DNA of 64,000 bases from Gymnopus androsaceus JB14 (GCA_009733575.1 ML769385.1:485188-549187), one strand, 5' to 3'. Shown: positions 1-11,860, counted from the stretch's first letter. Translations and numbers: made by a program. The notes: generated from the letters alone by a model not told the origin.

Positions 1-2644
1 TTGAGCGCCGCCAACTTAGTCCCAGCATTCATATCGCCATGCTGAAGAAAGAAAGAAAAAAAAGTCAGAAAATACATTCGCTACCGAGGCACTATGCACT
101 CACCAGAGGGACGGCCTCCAATCCTCGGCTTGCCAACTTGTACACCACCGAATCCAACGCGGTCATACCACCTACATGAACAATCGCTTGTGGTACATCA
201 ACATCGTCGAAAAGGTCAGCGAGAGCATCAAGTTTCCATTCCCGAGCTTGGACACTTTCAGCACTCGTGGATCCTCTGCCTGACCCGATAATTCCAAGGC
301 CACCCCCAGGCGTTGCTGCAGTGGGGTCTGCCCTAGCACCAGCGGTAAATGCCAAGTAAAGATAATATTGGCGAAGACCGCGAGAGCCTCCTTGCGATGT
401 TTCAGCTTGGGTAATATTGCCATCCCGTCGAACGAGAACGCGGACAGGTTCACGTAACTGAATTGCAGTAGCGAGGTTCAAAACATCCTGCGGCACCGTA
501 TTAGAGAAAAGGGCGGTTTGACGTTCAACCGCCTGCGGAGTGCTTGATCCGCTAGGATCAGGCGACGGAGCGACCGAGAACCTTCGTCCGCTGTTTGGGA
601 ACGGAGAACCCGAGGAAGGACTGGTTTCGAAATTGGATCCAAACGCACCCGATCCAGGAGCTGCATTACTACCAGGAGCACTGGTGCTAAGAGGACGCGA
701 ACGAGGTGAGGGGAGAAGCTTGACGATATTGAACACAAACTCATGCAGGTTGCGCGCAATGAGTTGGTCAACCTCATCCAGAACAAGGAATCTGACTTCG
801 GATCCCAAAAGACCGCCAGGTGAAGTGAACAGAGCATGAAGCTTTTGGGGTGTACCACAGATGATATGGGGCATGTTTTGCTGGAGAAGCCGTAATTCTT
901 GCGTGGGATCACCATTGCTCGCACCGACGCCTAATGCAGACCTAACACCGATGGGACCGCCCAAATCGCGAATCATTCGTTGAGCTTGTGTAGCCTGGTC
1001 GACAGTCGTAGATATCATGATTACGATTGGTCCACGGTTGACAGGCTGAGATGCAATACTAGTAATTGCAATCTGAATCGCAGGGATCACATAGGCTGCA
1101 ATTCGTTCCTGCGTGGGTGGCGCTTGAGCAATGATATCGGCACCGCGAAGCAAAAAAGGTAATGCACGCTGCTGGATCTTGTTCGGGGGTCCGACACTGT
1201 CGAATATAGTATAAGAAACATGAATACGTCAAAGAGAAGTATACTAACCCAAACTTGTTCAAAGATCGCAAAAGGTCGGGAGCGAGTGTCAAGTGTTCCC
1301 ACTTTGATATGAGCGGACCCGAATCCCGAGAGCCCCAATTATCACTTTGAGGGTCAATAATCTAAACAAGATGTTGAGAATGATATCAAGTATGAAAAGC
1401 TGGAGACTTACACCGGCCGAGTCTCGACGCAAGAGTCCCGAGACAGAGCGACGTTTGTCTCCGCGCAATGAACCGTCTTGACGGCCAGCATTCATATCGC
1501 GTACGGGAAGGTCCAGTGTACCAGTAGACCACGTTCGCATTGGAGGGTTGGGTATACGAGGAGATGGCCTCATATCAGAGCGGTTGGGCAAACCGTGGCC
1601 TAAGGAAGCCATAGGGTTTACTTCTAGCCCAGTATTTCCCGAACTCATTATGGGAAGTCCCGCGAGGTTTGCAGCAGACATCTGTTGAGTCTGCAGCTGG
1701 AGAAGCTGCCCAACAGAGGATGTAAGAGTATTTAGACGTTGGGATATCGTGCTAATATCGTCAGAGGGCGCAGACTGATTGGGAGCGATATTCGTGATGG
1801 AAGGTCGGGGACTGAACGTCGGGCCATTAGTAGTGGCGAATGGATCCTTGAATTCCGGTTGAGAACTGGCGCCCAGTGACCGCTCGACAAGAAGGTTGAC
1901 TTTGCGATGCATGTCACCAAGGTCTCTCTGTATCTCTCGAGTCGAGAACTCGCAGCGTACGAGACGGTCAAGCAAGTCATGAATCATGGGAGAGGCTTTG
2001 AGCTGAGCTTCAAAGCTCTGACCCTGTATGTCCACACTCGGCGCAAACTGACTACCAGAGTCAAGAGACGACGCGGGTGAAGACGAAGTAAAGCCGCCGG
2101 AATAGGACGTATGGTTGTTGTTGATCGCAACAGGTGGCGTTGTACCTGGAAGTGGCTCTTTGCTCTGTTGGAGATTGAAGAAGCCCAAGCCACCCAAGCC
2201 ACGAGAAGAATGCTCCAGCGCGGGCCCAGGGGTTGACTGAGTATCCTCACTTTCTGGCAAGGACTCTAGGCTTCCCAGCATGCTGACTTCCCGCTGAATG
2301 CGACTCTCGACTGCAGGATAAGGTCTATTCGCGTCAACTTGTCGGAAAGTGGGCGAAGGACGAGACCCCTCATTTGGAGGAGAAGGGCGGCCAATAGTGA
2401 TGCTGTTTGCCAAATCTTCGGACCTAGGAGGGCTGGGAGAGGATTTGACAGAACGAAATTCTGTGGGAGATATGGATACAGAAGAGGCAGAACTTGGATC
2501 TTGTTCGTGTCGAAAGGAGTGACGATGGGCAAGACCCAGACCAGAGAAACCATCATCGTCTGTGGATCGATTGCCAGGAAAGAAAGGCATGGATGCTGGG
2601 TTCAAAGCAGCACTCCGAGCCATGTTATAGGTGACAGATGGCAA
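1..2644 (-). CDS. DEAD-box-like protein with degenerate ATPase motifs (3' end beyond window)
   Basis: Three exons can be joined in frame. A long Ser/Pro-rich N-terminal region (about 415 residues) is followed, after an intron near 1360-1409, by a short linker and an eIF4A-like RecA fold. The Q-motif region reads VGPPNKIQQRALPFLLRGAD. The helicase motifs are recognisable but eroded: motif I is APPTQER where AxxGxGKT is expected, motif II is DEVD, and the SAT position reads FSNTV. An intron near 42-102 leads to LHGDMNAGTKLAALK, the start of the second RecA domain, and the gene then leaves the window. The start is either 2644 (MPSVTYN) or 2623 (MARSAAL). Without the P-loop lysine, ATP hydrolysis is unlikely, so a scaffold or RNA-binding role is inferred. 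Family is fairly sure; function is unknown. Confidence 0.75.
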
Positions 2645-3183
2645 CTAGAATGGCACAACAATGAGACTGTGCAGAGACTAATTCGGGCAATAGTTCGTTC
2701 AGTAAGCTTGCCGTTGTGTTTGAAGGTTTCCATGATGTGCTCACCTTGGTCGTCAGTAAGTCGGTTTGTAGTTAGGTGGACATGCAAGTATCGATACAAA
2801 GTGGAAGGTGCGGTTATAGGACCAGGTTGATCCACTTGATGTTTTTTCTTACAAATCACAAATCAGACGCGGTCAACAGTAACACCTGATTTGTAACCTA
2901 AAACTACGTTACGCTACAGTAAAAAAGAGTGTTGTGGCTGGAGTACATGTACTCGACAGGATGTAGACGCTCCTCTGAACACGGAACCTCAGAGCATATA
3001 GTTTACATTATGGTGATAGGGAGGTTCAGAAGAGTGCGCGGCAGACGAGAAAGGTCGTTACAGGCAATCACGTCGCGCCGTCTAGGTCTCCCAATGATGA
3101 TTTCCGTAGGCTCAGGGCGCAGAGGTCTATTGCTGTTTTGGAAGATCATCAGAAATTGAATAGCGAACAAAAGTATGCAATAA

Positions 3184-3862
3184 TTACCCATGTTTCTTGC
3201 GACGTAGGGAACCTTCACCATGATAGTGCTCTACGCGCAGGTTAGGCCCAGTACCAAGTAACGAAATGGAAGGGAAGCATACCGTATATAATCCGGTCAG
3301 TTTCTGGGAGGACAGCACTTGTTAGTCCAACCTAATGAATGGTCAGTGTTGGCGTAAAGGCAACTGATCGTTCACCTACCACAAGTCTTCGCCCTCTAAC
3401 AGTGGTACCGTTCATGGCCATAGTTTGAACAAGGCCATTCCACGCGCTTAGCGCGACAGTTGCATATTGGACATCCAACTCGTCGACCACGGTGTGCTCT
3501 GTGGCTCTGAGCACCGAACCCTGAGCGATGCGAAGCCTGATCTCATACAGTCCTTCACACGGCTCGAAAAGATCCACCAAATCTTCGATGGTAGTTAAAG
3601 GATGAATCTGGGTCAAAGTTAGAATGTGAAATAGTAGGAAACGAGTAGAATTTACGTTTCCAACATAGGCGCAAAACAATTCGCTTGGGCGCTTACGCTT
3701 CTCGATGACTTTTCGCTTGTCAGCCGCCTTCTTTGCGTCCAGGATTCGTGAGGACTTGCGCATAGCATCATGAGAGTTGTTGACATGTGCCTTGATAGAC
3801 TTGGCGCGTTAGCAAAAGCATGCGATGCAAGTGCAGATCGTACTAACCAAAGACTTTTTCAT
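3184..3862 (-). CDS. RRM-domain RNA-binding protein
   Basis: Five short exons join in phase, from ATGAAAAAG at 3862 to a TAA at 3184. The lysine/arginine-rich N-terminus (MKKSL, then KKAADKRKVIEKRKRP) leads into an RRM with RNP2-like CAYVGNI and a later strand region ending RGRRLVV. The C-terminus reads VLPETDRIIY and ends in a basic tail (GSLRRKKHG). Introns are 40-50 nt; the one at about 3338-3385 restores the frame that a plain reading would end early. The basic composition suggests a nuclear or nucleolar protein, but no specific orthologue is recognised. It is divergent from the FMC1-like gene, with 332 bp between starts that could be a shared promoter. Confidence 0.7.
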
Positions 3863-4194
3863 GCAACAAGCAAGGCGGTGGTTAATAATGCGCATCGAGG
3901 ACTTACGTGGGGGTGCTAAAAAAAGGTTAGTATGCCATTTTCTTCCTCGACGACCACTTTTATATTAAAAGTTTGGGCTCGAGCTTTGACTTCGCTTTGG
4001 CTGGGAACTCTGGCAATCCTGGAGGCCTGATGGCTGAATGGAGAACAATAAGATGGAGCGAGCGAACAATGGCCACAAATCGATTACAGAGTTGTAGAGT
4101 GACCGCCGCCGACAGATAGCGCGATGTGACTTGGTGGAGGTTGCAGTTCAAGGAGCGGCGCTTGTAATTCAGTAACAAGCGCCCATTCTTGGAC

Positions 4195-4605
4195 ATGCTC
4201 TCTCAACATGCTAAAGCGTATCGAAGTCTTTTACGCGAGCTGAAGAAGTCTGTGAGTATTGCTGGGAATCAGCTTGTTGATTACATTCCAACTGAATGAT
4301 ATAGTCGCTTCCTCCTCACAAAATCAACCCAGCTCTTTCCTCGAATTTTCGCAATTTAGCTGAAAAGGCTCGAAATTCGGATGCTGTTTTCGAAGATCTC
4401 AGGAATGCTATTATCTTTATGACTGCGCAGAGAGAGCACAAGGTGCGAGGACATTATTCTACTCTGAATTTCTGTCTTATTTTGGTCCTAGGTTTTACTC
4501 GACCGTTATAATCCTTTGTTCGACTTGACAGCAGAGGAAAGAATACATGCCACAGCCCGCAGAGTGGGTCTAGATATGCCGATCACTCATGTGCCGGAAA
4601 ATTAG
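4195..4605 (+). CDS. FMC1: mitochondrial ATP synthase (F1) assembly factor Fmc1-like
   Basis: Three exons give a protein of roughly 100 residues. The N-terminus AYRSLLRELKKS has the LYR-like helix of this family. A middle exon contains EDLRNAIIFMTAQREHK and the last exon VLLDRYNPLFDLTAEER, followed by TARRVGLDMP. The block REHKVLLDRYNP..LTAEER..ATARRVGLDMP is the signature of fungal FMC1. By family knowledge Fmc1 acts in the mitochondrial matrix and helps the Atp12 chaperone in F1 assembly. The two introns are about 50 nt each with clear CTNA branch sites. The stop lies only 34 bp before the SUA5 ATG on the same strand, so the two genes probably share very short flanks. Confidence 0.85.
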
Positions 4606-4639
4606 AAATTTTTAAGTTTTAACCAGTCACGTGTGACCA

Positions 4640-5959
4640 ATGCTTCTTGGCCGAGCAATTTTTCATCCTACAGCTACAACTACTCGTGCATTTGTTCGTA
4701 CCTCTTTGGGCATTTGCTTAATTCCACCATTTGTTTCTCCGAACCTTCTGCGCGCAATGTTATCGACGCAGGTTCTTGGATGTGATCCTGCATCCATTTC
4801 TTTTGACTCATCTTCCGACCAACTCCAAGTCGCGTCTCAGGATACGCTACATTCACTCACCCTCGCTGCTCAAAATATCATCGATCTTAAACCTGTTGCG
4901 TTCCCAACAGAAACCGTGTATGGTCTCGGCGCATTGGCTTTGAATGCTTCCGCTGCCTCTTGCATATTTTCTGTCAAGGGTCGACCTCCTGATAATCCTC
5001 TCATCGTTCATGTATCGTCTATTGAAATGTTGCATAGCTTACTGCCCTCGTCTTTTAGAATGCCCAGATCGTATGAGCTGCTCATGAAACGATTTTGGCC
5101 GGGCGCCTTGACTCTATTATTCCCCAGTGACCCAAAAATCATACCTTCCATCATCACGGCCAATCAGCCCACCGTTGCTATCCGTATGCCCTCCCATCCC
5201 GTAGCTCGCGCTTTAATTGCGCTTGTAAAAGCACCTGTTGCTGCCCCAAGCGCCAATTCTTCCGGAAAACCCAGCCCGACAACAGCTGAGCACGTCCGAC
5301 GTGATCTAGATGGAAAGCTGGGTGTTATACTGGATGGGGGCGCATGCGGGGTTGGTCTGGAAAGCACGGTTGTTGACGGCTTACAAGACGATGGTAAAAT
5401 TCGAGTGTTGAGACCCGGTGGTATTACCGTGGAGGACATCGAACAAACATTGCAGGAAGGGATACAGGATTCTGAAACCATACCCCAGGTCCTTGTCTAC
5501 CGACGCGATTACCGTGATTCACAGCTAGAAGCAGCGCCGACTACACCTGGCATGAAATATAGACATTACTCTCCCTCCGTTCCTGTCACACTTTTAATGA
5601 CTTCATCGCCTCCTCCTGAGGGTAGCGTTCCCTCAACTGCTGAATCATATTTGGCTTCTTTGAAGGGCCAACTAAATCCCTCAGGGTCTGTCAAAATCGG
5701 AGTTCTCGCGCTCACAGATTCTACTTTGGGAACATCACCCCTTCCAGTGGTAAATGGCTTGGAGTGGTGTCGACACGAGCTTGGTCCTATTAGTGACCCT
5801 TCGGTCACCGCACGGCGCCTTTTCGACGGTCTTTTGACCCTAGACCAACGAGGCGTGGATTTAATTTTGATTGAAGAGGTGAAGGAAACCAATGAAGGAT
5901 TGGCCGTCATGAATCGCGTTAGAAAGGCGGCATCGGAACTACGATGGATCACATTCTAG
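4640..5959 (+). CDS. SUA5: threonylcarbamoyl-AMP synthase Sua5
   Basis: This 439-residue, intron-less protein makes threonylcarbamoyl-AMP from threonine, bicarbonate and ATP, the first step of t6A37 tRNA modification. The YrdC domain shows PTETVYGLGA, the nucleotide-binding stretch VKGRPPDNPL, IRMPSHPVA and APSANSSGKPSPT. The C-terminal Sua5 domain is announced by TPGMKYRHYSP. Length and two-domain order match yeast Sua5. The first about 25 residues are arginine- and hydroxyl-rich without acids, like a mitochondrial presequence; a second in-frame Met at residue 40 (4757) precedes LSTQVLGCDP and could start a cytosolic form. Lack of introns is unusual in this window but normal for some SUA5 genes. 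Confidence 0.95.
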   Translation: MLLGRAIFHPTATTTRAFVRTSLGICLIPPFVSPNLLRAMLSTQVLGCDPASISFDSSSDQLQVASQDTLHSLTLAAQNIIDLKPVAFPTETVYGLGALALNASAASCIFSVKGRPPDNPLIVHVSSIEMLHSLLPSSFRMPRSYELLMKRFWPGALTLLFPSDPKIIPSIITANQPTVAIRMPSHPVARALIALVKAPVAAPSANSSGKPSPTTAEHVRRDLDGKLGVILDGGACGVGLESTVVDGLQDDGKIRVLRPGGITVEDIEQTLQEGIQDSETIPQVLVYRRDYRDSQLEAAPTTPGMKYRHYSPSVPVTLLMTSSPPPEGSVPSTAESYLASLKGQLNPSGSVKIGVLALTDSTLGTSPLPVVNGLEWCRHELGPISDPSVTARRLFDGLLTLDQRGVDLILIEEVKETNEGLAVMNRVRKAASELRWITF

Positions 5960-6619
5960 ATTTGTGTGTGTGTGTTTTTTCCCCTTCCTTCGTGTATTGC
6001 GAGTCTTATCGTTGTGTTAGGAATTCAGTTCGGATAGACCAAGTAGAAAGAACTCTTAGTTTACATCAATGGTGAATCTCCATTTGCTGCTCCGATCTGT
6101 GTATTCATCTCGCTGAATCTTGTCATCTAACAGTAATGCGTAGATTATCTTTTCCTTTGTCCTCCCCGATTTGGAATAGATCTCGGGAGTTGGCGCACTT
6201 TTTCAGATGTTCGCTCAGGGCTCTGGTTAAGTTCCCGGCTCACCAGACCTACAAGGATCTACAACTGTACCTGGGCAAAGAACGAAAGGCTTGAAGACAT
6301 ATTAGAGGCGGAAGCGCAAATCAACGTTAAAAAAAGTCGGCAATTCGCGTCTCGCACCTTTTTGGAGATTCTTGCTATGTTGTCATATGTGGCCTTTGAC
6401 ACATTTCTCGAGCTGCAAACGTTTATTTTCTGGAAATGTCACTTGCTTCTCCGGAAGTATAAAGACTTGTCGTCTCTAACCTCTTCTGCAGTCGAGCGAT
6501 CGAGATTTCCACAACCGACAACCTTATTTTCTTAATTTTTTTTCAACAAACAAAGTCGGCATCGGTTTCATACCCTGTCTGCGTCCATCGCTCACTTTTT
6601 TTTTTTTCTTTTCGTACAG

Positions 6620-7668
6620 ATGACTCCCGACCAAGAGGCTTCCGCTGCGATTTCTGAGCAGTCTTACGATGATGAACAGCCCACCGCCTGTACTTCTTCG
6701 ATTTCTTCGCCCTTGCCTACACTTCCACGCGTTATAGATCGCAACTTGACTCTTTGTTCGGACACCACTCCGTTCCCGTCTCCCTCTCCCCCTCCAGTGC
6801 CATCTCCTTCTCCCACTCTATCCGACAGTCCACCCGAGCGCATTCCTCGACCACCAAACTCATTCATGCTTTTCAGATCCGACTTTTTGAAGCGCGACGT
6901 CATTCCAGCTTCCGTCGAAAAGCGTCAACAAACACTCAGTCGGGTGGCTGGCGAAGTCTGGAACCTGATGCCTCTGGAGGAAAAGAAAAAGTGGCACGAA
7001 AAGTCAGCGGAAGCGCTTAGGATTCACAGTCTGCGACATCCAAACTACAAATTCTCCCCTGCTCGGAGAGGAGCGGCGCGCAAGTCCAAAGCCAAGGCTG
7101 CGGAGGAGGAAGGTACGACCAACAAAGATCGGATTCGAGAACTTCGTGAGACGTATTTGCATATGAGAGGGCCTGCGGTGCCTTCTGCTAGGCGTCGAAG
7201 GGGTAAACAGCAGGCATCAGCTTCGGAGGACGAGAGAATTGGGTCTGCATCCGAGTCTTCTACTGATTCGCCGATGCGGGCTAAAGCAATGGAGCACAGC
7301 GTTTCTGAGCCTCGGGAAGCGGAACTGCCGATGATGTTTCCGCGTCCCACCTATCCTCACCTCCTCCTAGATCATCTTTACAGCCAGAACGACAAAGGAG
7401 ACTTTGATCAATGCTCTGCAAGACGCGACGAAGAAAGTAACGTGAGTGCCACCAGACTCCTTTGCTGTGATTCAACTGACATTGGGTCCCTGTTTGAAAG
7501 TTTGGCGACGTGCTTCCACCTGTTCCGAGGCTACCAACGCTGCCTGTGGACACATTTCCAGTGGAATCGACTATCCAGCCAGTACCCGTGATCTCAACTC
7601 CAGTAAGACCCATTGCTAGATTTCCACTGCCAGGAATTTCCCGCTATGGCCGAGAATTTCATTACTGA
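6620..7668 (+). CDS. HMG-box transcription factor
   Basis: The 329-residue product is spliced from two exons (6620-7441 and 7501-7668; intron GTGAGT..AG); reading through the intron would give a wrong C-terminus. Residues about 70-150 form a MATA/SOX-type HMG box: RIPRPPNSFMLFRSDF, later GEVWNLMPLEEKKKW and HSLRHPNYKFSP. The box follows a Ser/Pro-rich N-terminus and precedes a basic patch (ARRRRGKQQ) suited to nuclear import. The C-terminal exon is proline-rich (VLPPVPRLPTLPV) and could be an activation region. The about 600 bp upstream carry pyrimidine-rich tracts. HMG-box proteins of this type bend DNA in sexual development and nutrient responses; which one this is cannot be told. Confidence 0.85.
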
Positions 7669-7811
7669 AGCAGGGATTGGGGAATGTACGATCGAAAGAT
7701 AGAGAGTCTATCTCAGTCTGTATGATATATGTAATATCTGGCAAAATTATAGTAATATTCCGTTCAACTTTGGCGTACATACAGTGCTTTAATATTCCAT
7801 CCTACCCCACA

Positions 7812-8391
7812 CTACAAGGACGACGTAGCGACCGATTCGTCCGATAATACTTTAGTGATAAGAGCCTCGAGCTTCGCATCCAAGACTTCAGCTGCACTCT
7901 TCAAAGCCGATTTGTCGTTCAGAGCATAGACAGCCGATGGAAGATGGTAGTGTATCTCCGTTCCGCCGCCCTCCTTCTCTGCCACTAAAACACGCGGGGG
8001 GATGTTGAGCGAGGCCCTGATGTCGTGTACCATCATGGTTTGAGCGATGAGAGGGTTTCCGAGAACATACACAACGGCAGAGCCGGTTCCAGGCTTAAAG
8101 TAGTTTATCCAGTTGTGCGGTGTTTGTGAGAAGTATCTGATTATGAATGAGATGGAACAGTTACTCTGAACGCAGGAGAGAGACTTACATAAAGTCATCA
8201 TCCCCAATGATCTCATGCAAGCCTTTAGCAATATCCTCCTTGGATTTCGCTCCTCGCATCATCGGGAACCATTCAGCGCTCGCAGTAGATTTGTGGATTG
8301 CAGCTTCGAGACGGGAGGTCACCTCCGTAAAAGGAAGGGAGCTACTGAAAGTTACAAGTTGGCCGCTGAAGGGAGTGATTGTTTTCGACAT
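7812..8391 (-). CDS. DUF302 domain protein
   Basis: Two exons are joined by a roughly 50-nt intron near 8137-8189. The protein, around 170 residues, starts MSKTITPFSGQLVTFSSSL and contains the DUF302 core, with alternating strands around VVYVLGNPLIAQTMM and HDIRASLNIPPRVLVAEK, followed by TEIHYHLPS. It ends in a helix (EVLDAKLEALITKVLSD). DUF302 (TT1751-like) proteins are small soluble alpha/beta proteins without an established reaction. No signal peptide or membrane segment is visible. Related single-domain proteins are common in basidiomycetes. Confidence 0.75.
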
Positions 8392-9581
8392 GTTGGTAAA
8401 GAATCACAAGTTCCAAGGAAGGTTACCTTTATAAAGTAGCTACTAGCACAGCTGATGGATTTGCGTTCGGGCATCGGGCTGCACTGTTCTGTTGCGAAAT
8501 GAACCGGGGGTTAGTACTTGCATTGAAAGGTTAAATTGGATTTTGAGAGCTCGGAGGAAGAGTCGGGCTGAGTGAGCAGCTATCAATTCGGGAAGGTAGC
8601 TGGTAGGTAAACCGGCGCGGTCCCATTGAGAAACAGCCGGGTTCCGCGCAACAAGCATAGCGCCTATGAGTGCTACTTACGGGCATCAGCGCTCACATCG
8701 TTGTGGTAGGCAGCCTAGACTGCCCGGCTCGCGATGCTTGCACTAGACACAAAGGTAGGTAAGAGATCACCCTAGGACAATGGTGCTTCGCACAAGTTTA
8801 TAAAGATGAGACAAAAGAGAAAAGAACCCATATCAAATCCCATTATTTGAAGGTTGGTGCAGCTCTGGTGCGACTTCCTTGCCTGAAAAAATATCCAGTA
8901 CATCGTAAATAAACTTATAATATAGGTAGTGTCTGATGTCTGGCCTGAATAAAATAACTTGCAAATAAACCTGGGTCATCATAGAGAAGGAACTTTATCG
9001 AATATATCCTTTAGGAAGCGGTGACGACTCGGAAGATATGTTAGAGTGCTGCTCCCTTTGCATGCAAGTAGAGCGTCCATTAGCGGGCGGTACCTTTCTG
9101 CGTAGCGAAGGCGTTCAACGGACAATGACGAAAACTCGTCATGAGTTTGGGGAATCATCGACGGCTCATGACGGGCACATTCATTCGCAGACGGTCTTGG
9201 TCATTGTATTCAACTCGATTTCGGAGGAAGAGGGTTCGAACATATGTCTGCAGCGACGTTTGAATGGAGGCTTCACAGGAGAGTATGTAGAACATCGTCT
9301 GAGAGCCGAGTAGGATCGCGCAAGTCAGTTAATGAACACACCACGGGGACTGGGAGGCGAGAGAGTACAATGATAATAGAAAACCCAGCGCAAGCCTAAT
9401 CCTGCGGTGGAGAAAAGGATAACAAGGATTGATTTTCTGTGCAAGCTGAGCAGTCCTCGCAGAAAGAGATGCTGAATTTTCTCGAGTTGCGTGAGGTCGA
9501 TATCCAGGATACCGTCTTCAGAATGTAGCGGAAGATTGTGCGCTAAATATAAGCGCTCGAATCTAATTTTTCGTCTCAACC
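8392..9581. other. gene-free interval
   Basis: This 1.2 kb between the DUF302 gene and DBP8 holds only short open frames without protein-like composition. The one structured item is an imperfect hairpin with arms CGTCATGAG (9137-9145) and CTCATGACG (9165-9173). The last 300 bp probably contain the DBP8 promoter. Confidence 0.5.
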
Positions 9582-11565
9582 ATGGGGAAACGCAAAAACT
9601 TGACTTCTGACGACCTTCTACGAAGACAAGAAGAACAATCGCCCAAAAGGGTCAAATTCACTACGCTGAACAGGGAACAGGATATTACATCGGATTATTC
9701 GGATGCAGGCTCCTCTCATTCGTGCGTTCTTCTATCCAAGTAAAAGGGGACGAAGACGACGAAGATTCGAGATGAAACCAGTGAATCAGAGGATGAAAAG
9801 TCTAACTTGGAGGTTTCGGAACGAGTAAGCATCAATCGTTCTAGAATGCCACAACGGATAGAACCAATCCGCAACACACAACCGCGACCGCCAGCTTCAT
9901 TCTCTGAACTCGGAGTCTCCTCGGCGATCCAGAATGCGCTGAAAACAATGTCGATAAACTCACCCACAGAAATCCAAGTGGCATGTATCCCTCCGCTACT
10001 GGCCGGTATGTCCTGTTCTTCATTTGGAACTACTCGTGTATCCAACCATTTCTAGGAAGAGATTGTATTGGAAATGCAAAGACCGGTTCCGGAAAGACCC
10101 TGGCATTTGCTCTGCCAATCATCCAAAAACTCTCAGTAGATCCCTATGGCATATTTGCTCTAGTGCTTACACCTACGAGGTATATTTTTCTGTCGCTTTC
10201 ATCTTTCTTATTCTCATGACCCCGCTCAGAGAACTGGCGTTCCAAATATCAGAACAGTTTGTGGTACTTGGGAACTCGATGAATATAAGAACAGCAGTGA
10301 TAGTGGGAGGCATGGATATGATGGCTCAGGCTCTCGAACTGGGCAATCGACCACATATAGTCATCGCTACACCTGGACGTATGGTGGATCATTTGAAAAG
10401 TGGAAGTGGCGAGTGGAATTTATCCAGAGTTAAATTTCTCGTGGGTCTCTTTACACATTTCACTTGTAAGAAAAAATTAACAATGGCAATTACAGGTTCT
10501 CGATGAAGCTGATAGACTACTATCTTCGAGCTTTGTTCCTGAGCTATCTTACTTGTTCAATGTCCTTCCAAAGGAGCGCCAAACCTGTCTTTTCACCGCA
10601 ACCCTGACTTCCTCGATCGAAAACGTAGCGAATGCACCTCCCAGGCCTGGAAAACAAAAACCGTTCATCCATCGGATGTCGGAAACGTGTGTGCCTTCAC
10701 TCTTTACTGCTCTTACAACTCTTGACCTTTATAATTAGGGTTGAGACTGTTTCCACACTTAAACAATCGTATATCTTGGTACCCTCTCACATTCGAGAGT
10801 CTTACCTATTCTATTTTCTGTGCAATCCGCCGGAAAGTACGTTGCACTTGCGCCGCGCTCCTCCTGAGCCAGCTGGTAAAAAGAAGAACAAAAAATCCAA
10901 AAAGAACGAACCCGCTGAAGAGGATACTCCAGAGCAGCCTCCTCCAACGATAATCTTCTGTGCTCGTCCACGGACTGCCGCCTACTTGACTGTATTGCTC
11001 AAGTCACTATCGATAAGAACTACGGCACTGCATTCTCGACTAACTCAACGAGAACGACTTGCGTCATTATCTCTATTTCGGTCCTCTGTAGTACCGGTAT
11101 TGATCTCAACAGATGTCGGAGCGCGTGGGCTTGATATCGAAGATGTGGCAATCGTCATCAACTGGGACCTACCGGAGGAGCCAGAAGAATATACGCATCG
11201 CGTTGGTCGAACTGCTCGAGCTGGCAGAGGTGGTATAGCTGTTAGTTTCGTCACGGAAAGAGATGAAGAACGTGTTTTAAAGATTGAAGATCGCATAGGT
11301 TTGCTTGTTGTTGTGTACATACTTTCTCTGTCAACTGACGTGGTCTTAGGCGTACAATTGGAAGAACTTGTTCTTCCGGAAAGTAAAATCCTGGAAAAAC
11401 TGAACGCTGTATCAACAGCCAAGCGTCTTGCTAATCATGGTATGAATACTGTTGAATGCTTATCGTCAAATTTCTAACAAACAATCTCCCGGATAGGAAC
11501 TTCACGACTCTGATTTTGGGAAGCGGGAAAATGTCAATCGGCTCAAGACTTTGAGCAGAGTATGA
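9582..11565 (+). CDS. DBP8: DEAD-box RNA helicase Dbp8 (DDX49 type)
   Basis: An ATP-dependent RNA helicase of the nucleolar small-subunit processome, built from about eight exons. After a charged N-terminus the Q-motif region is [17 protein letters not shown], then motif [17 protein letters not shown] across an intron, TPGR, VLDEADR, and SAT changed to TAT (CLFTATLT). The second domain has [24 protein letters not shown] and [14 protein letters not shown] Lys-rich insert ([16 protein letters not shown]) precedes domain 2. The first intron (about 9720-9779) must be removed to keep frame. The last junction is uncertain: the expected tail [11 protein letters not shown] is reached in frame only with a weak donor near 11453; the better donor at 11441 gives a premature stop. 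Length near 500 residues fits Dbp8. Confidence 0.9.
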
Positions 11566-11714
11566 TCGCGTATTCATGTAAGATCGGCGTACTCACGATA
11601 TTAACCGTAGAACTATATTTAAAAGAGCTCTCGTTCAACGCATTTTTTTAGAGACTCCACCTCATCAGAGAGAGAGTGGACGAGAAACTTCGGGAATGTT
11701 ATGATATTGCCTTT

Positions 11715-11860
11715 CTATTGCCTTTTGCAATAGGTTCTGGGGTCCGAAGATTGTTGAAGCTGTTTATTTGGGCATCGAAATGAATGAAAGGCTATGCCCG
11801 GGCCAAACCTGGGCCTTCATGGAAAGTTCGACCCCCAGAACCTACTGCAAAAGGCAATAC
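11715..11860. mobile_element. MITE-like element with 30-bp inverted ends
   Basis: The left end at 11715-11744 (CTATTGCCTTTTGCAATAGG, then TTCTGGGGTC) is repeated almost perfectly, inverted, at 11830-11860. The roughly 85 bp between them have no coding potential. Size and structure suit a miniature inverted-repeat transposable element, or a large hairpin. No clear target-site duplication is visible. Confidence 0.55.

Noticed and set aside
1732..2556. Several 80-160 codon frames opposite or beside the N-terminus of the DEAD-box-like gene
   Set aside because: Shadow frames of a Ser/Pro-rich coding region without their own splice structure.
4195..5959. FMC1 and SUA5 as an operon
   Set aside because: Spacing is short (34 bp) but fungi do not generally use operons and FMC1 has its own introns and stop; close packing is enough.
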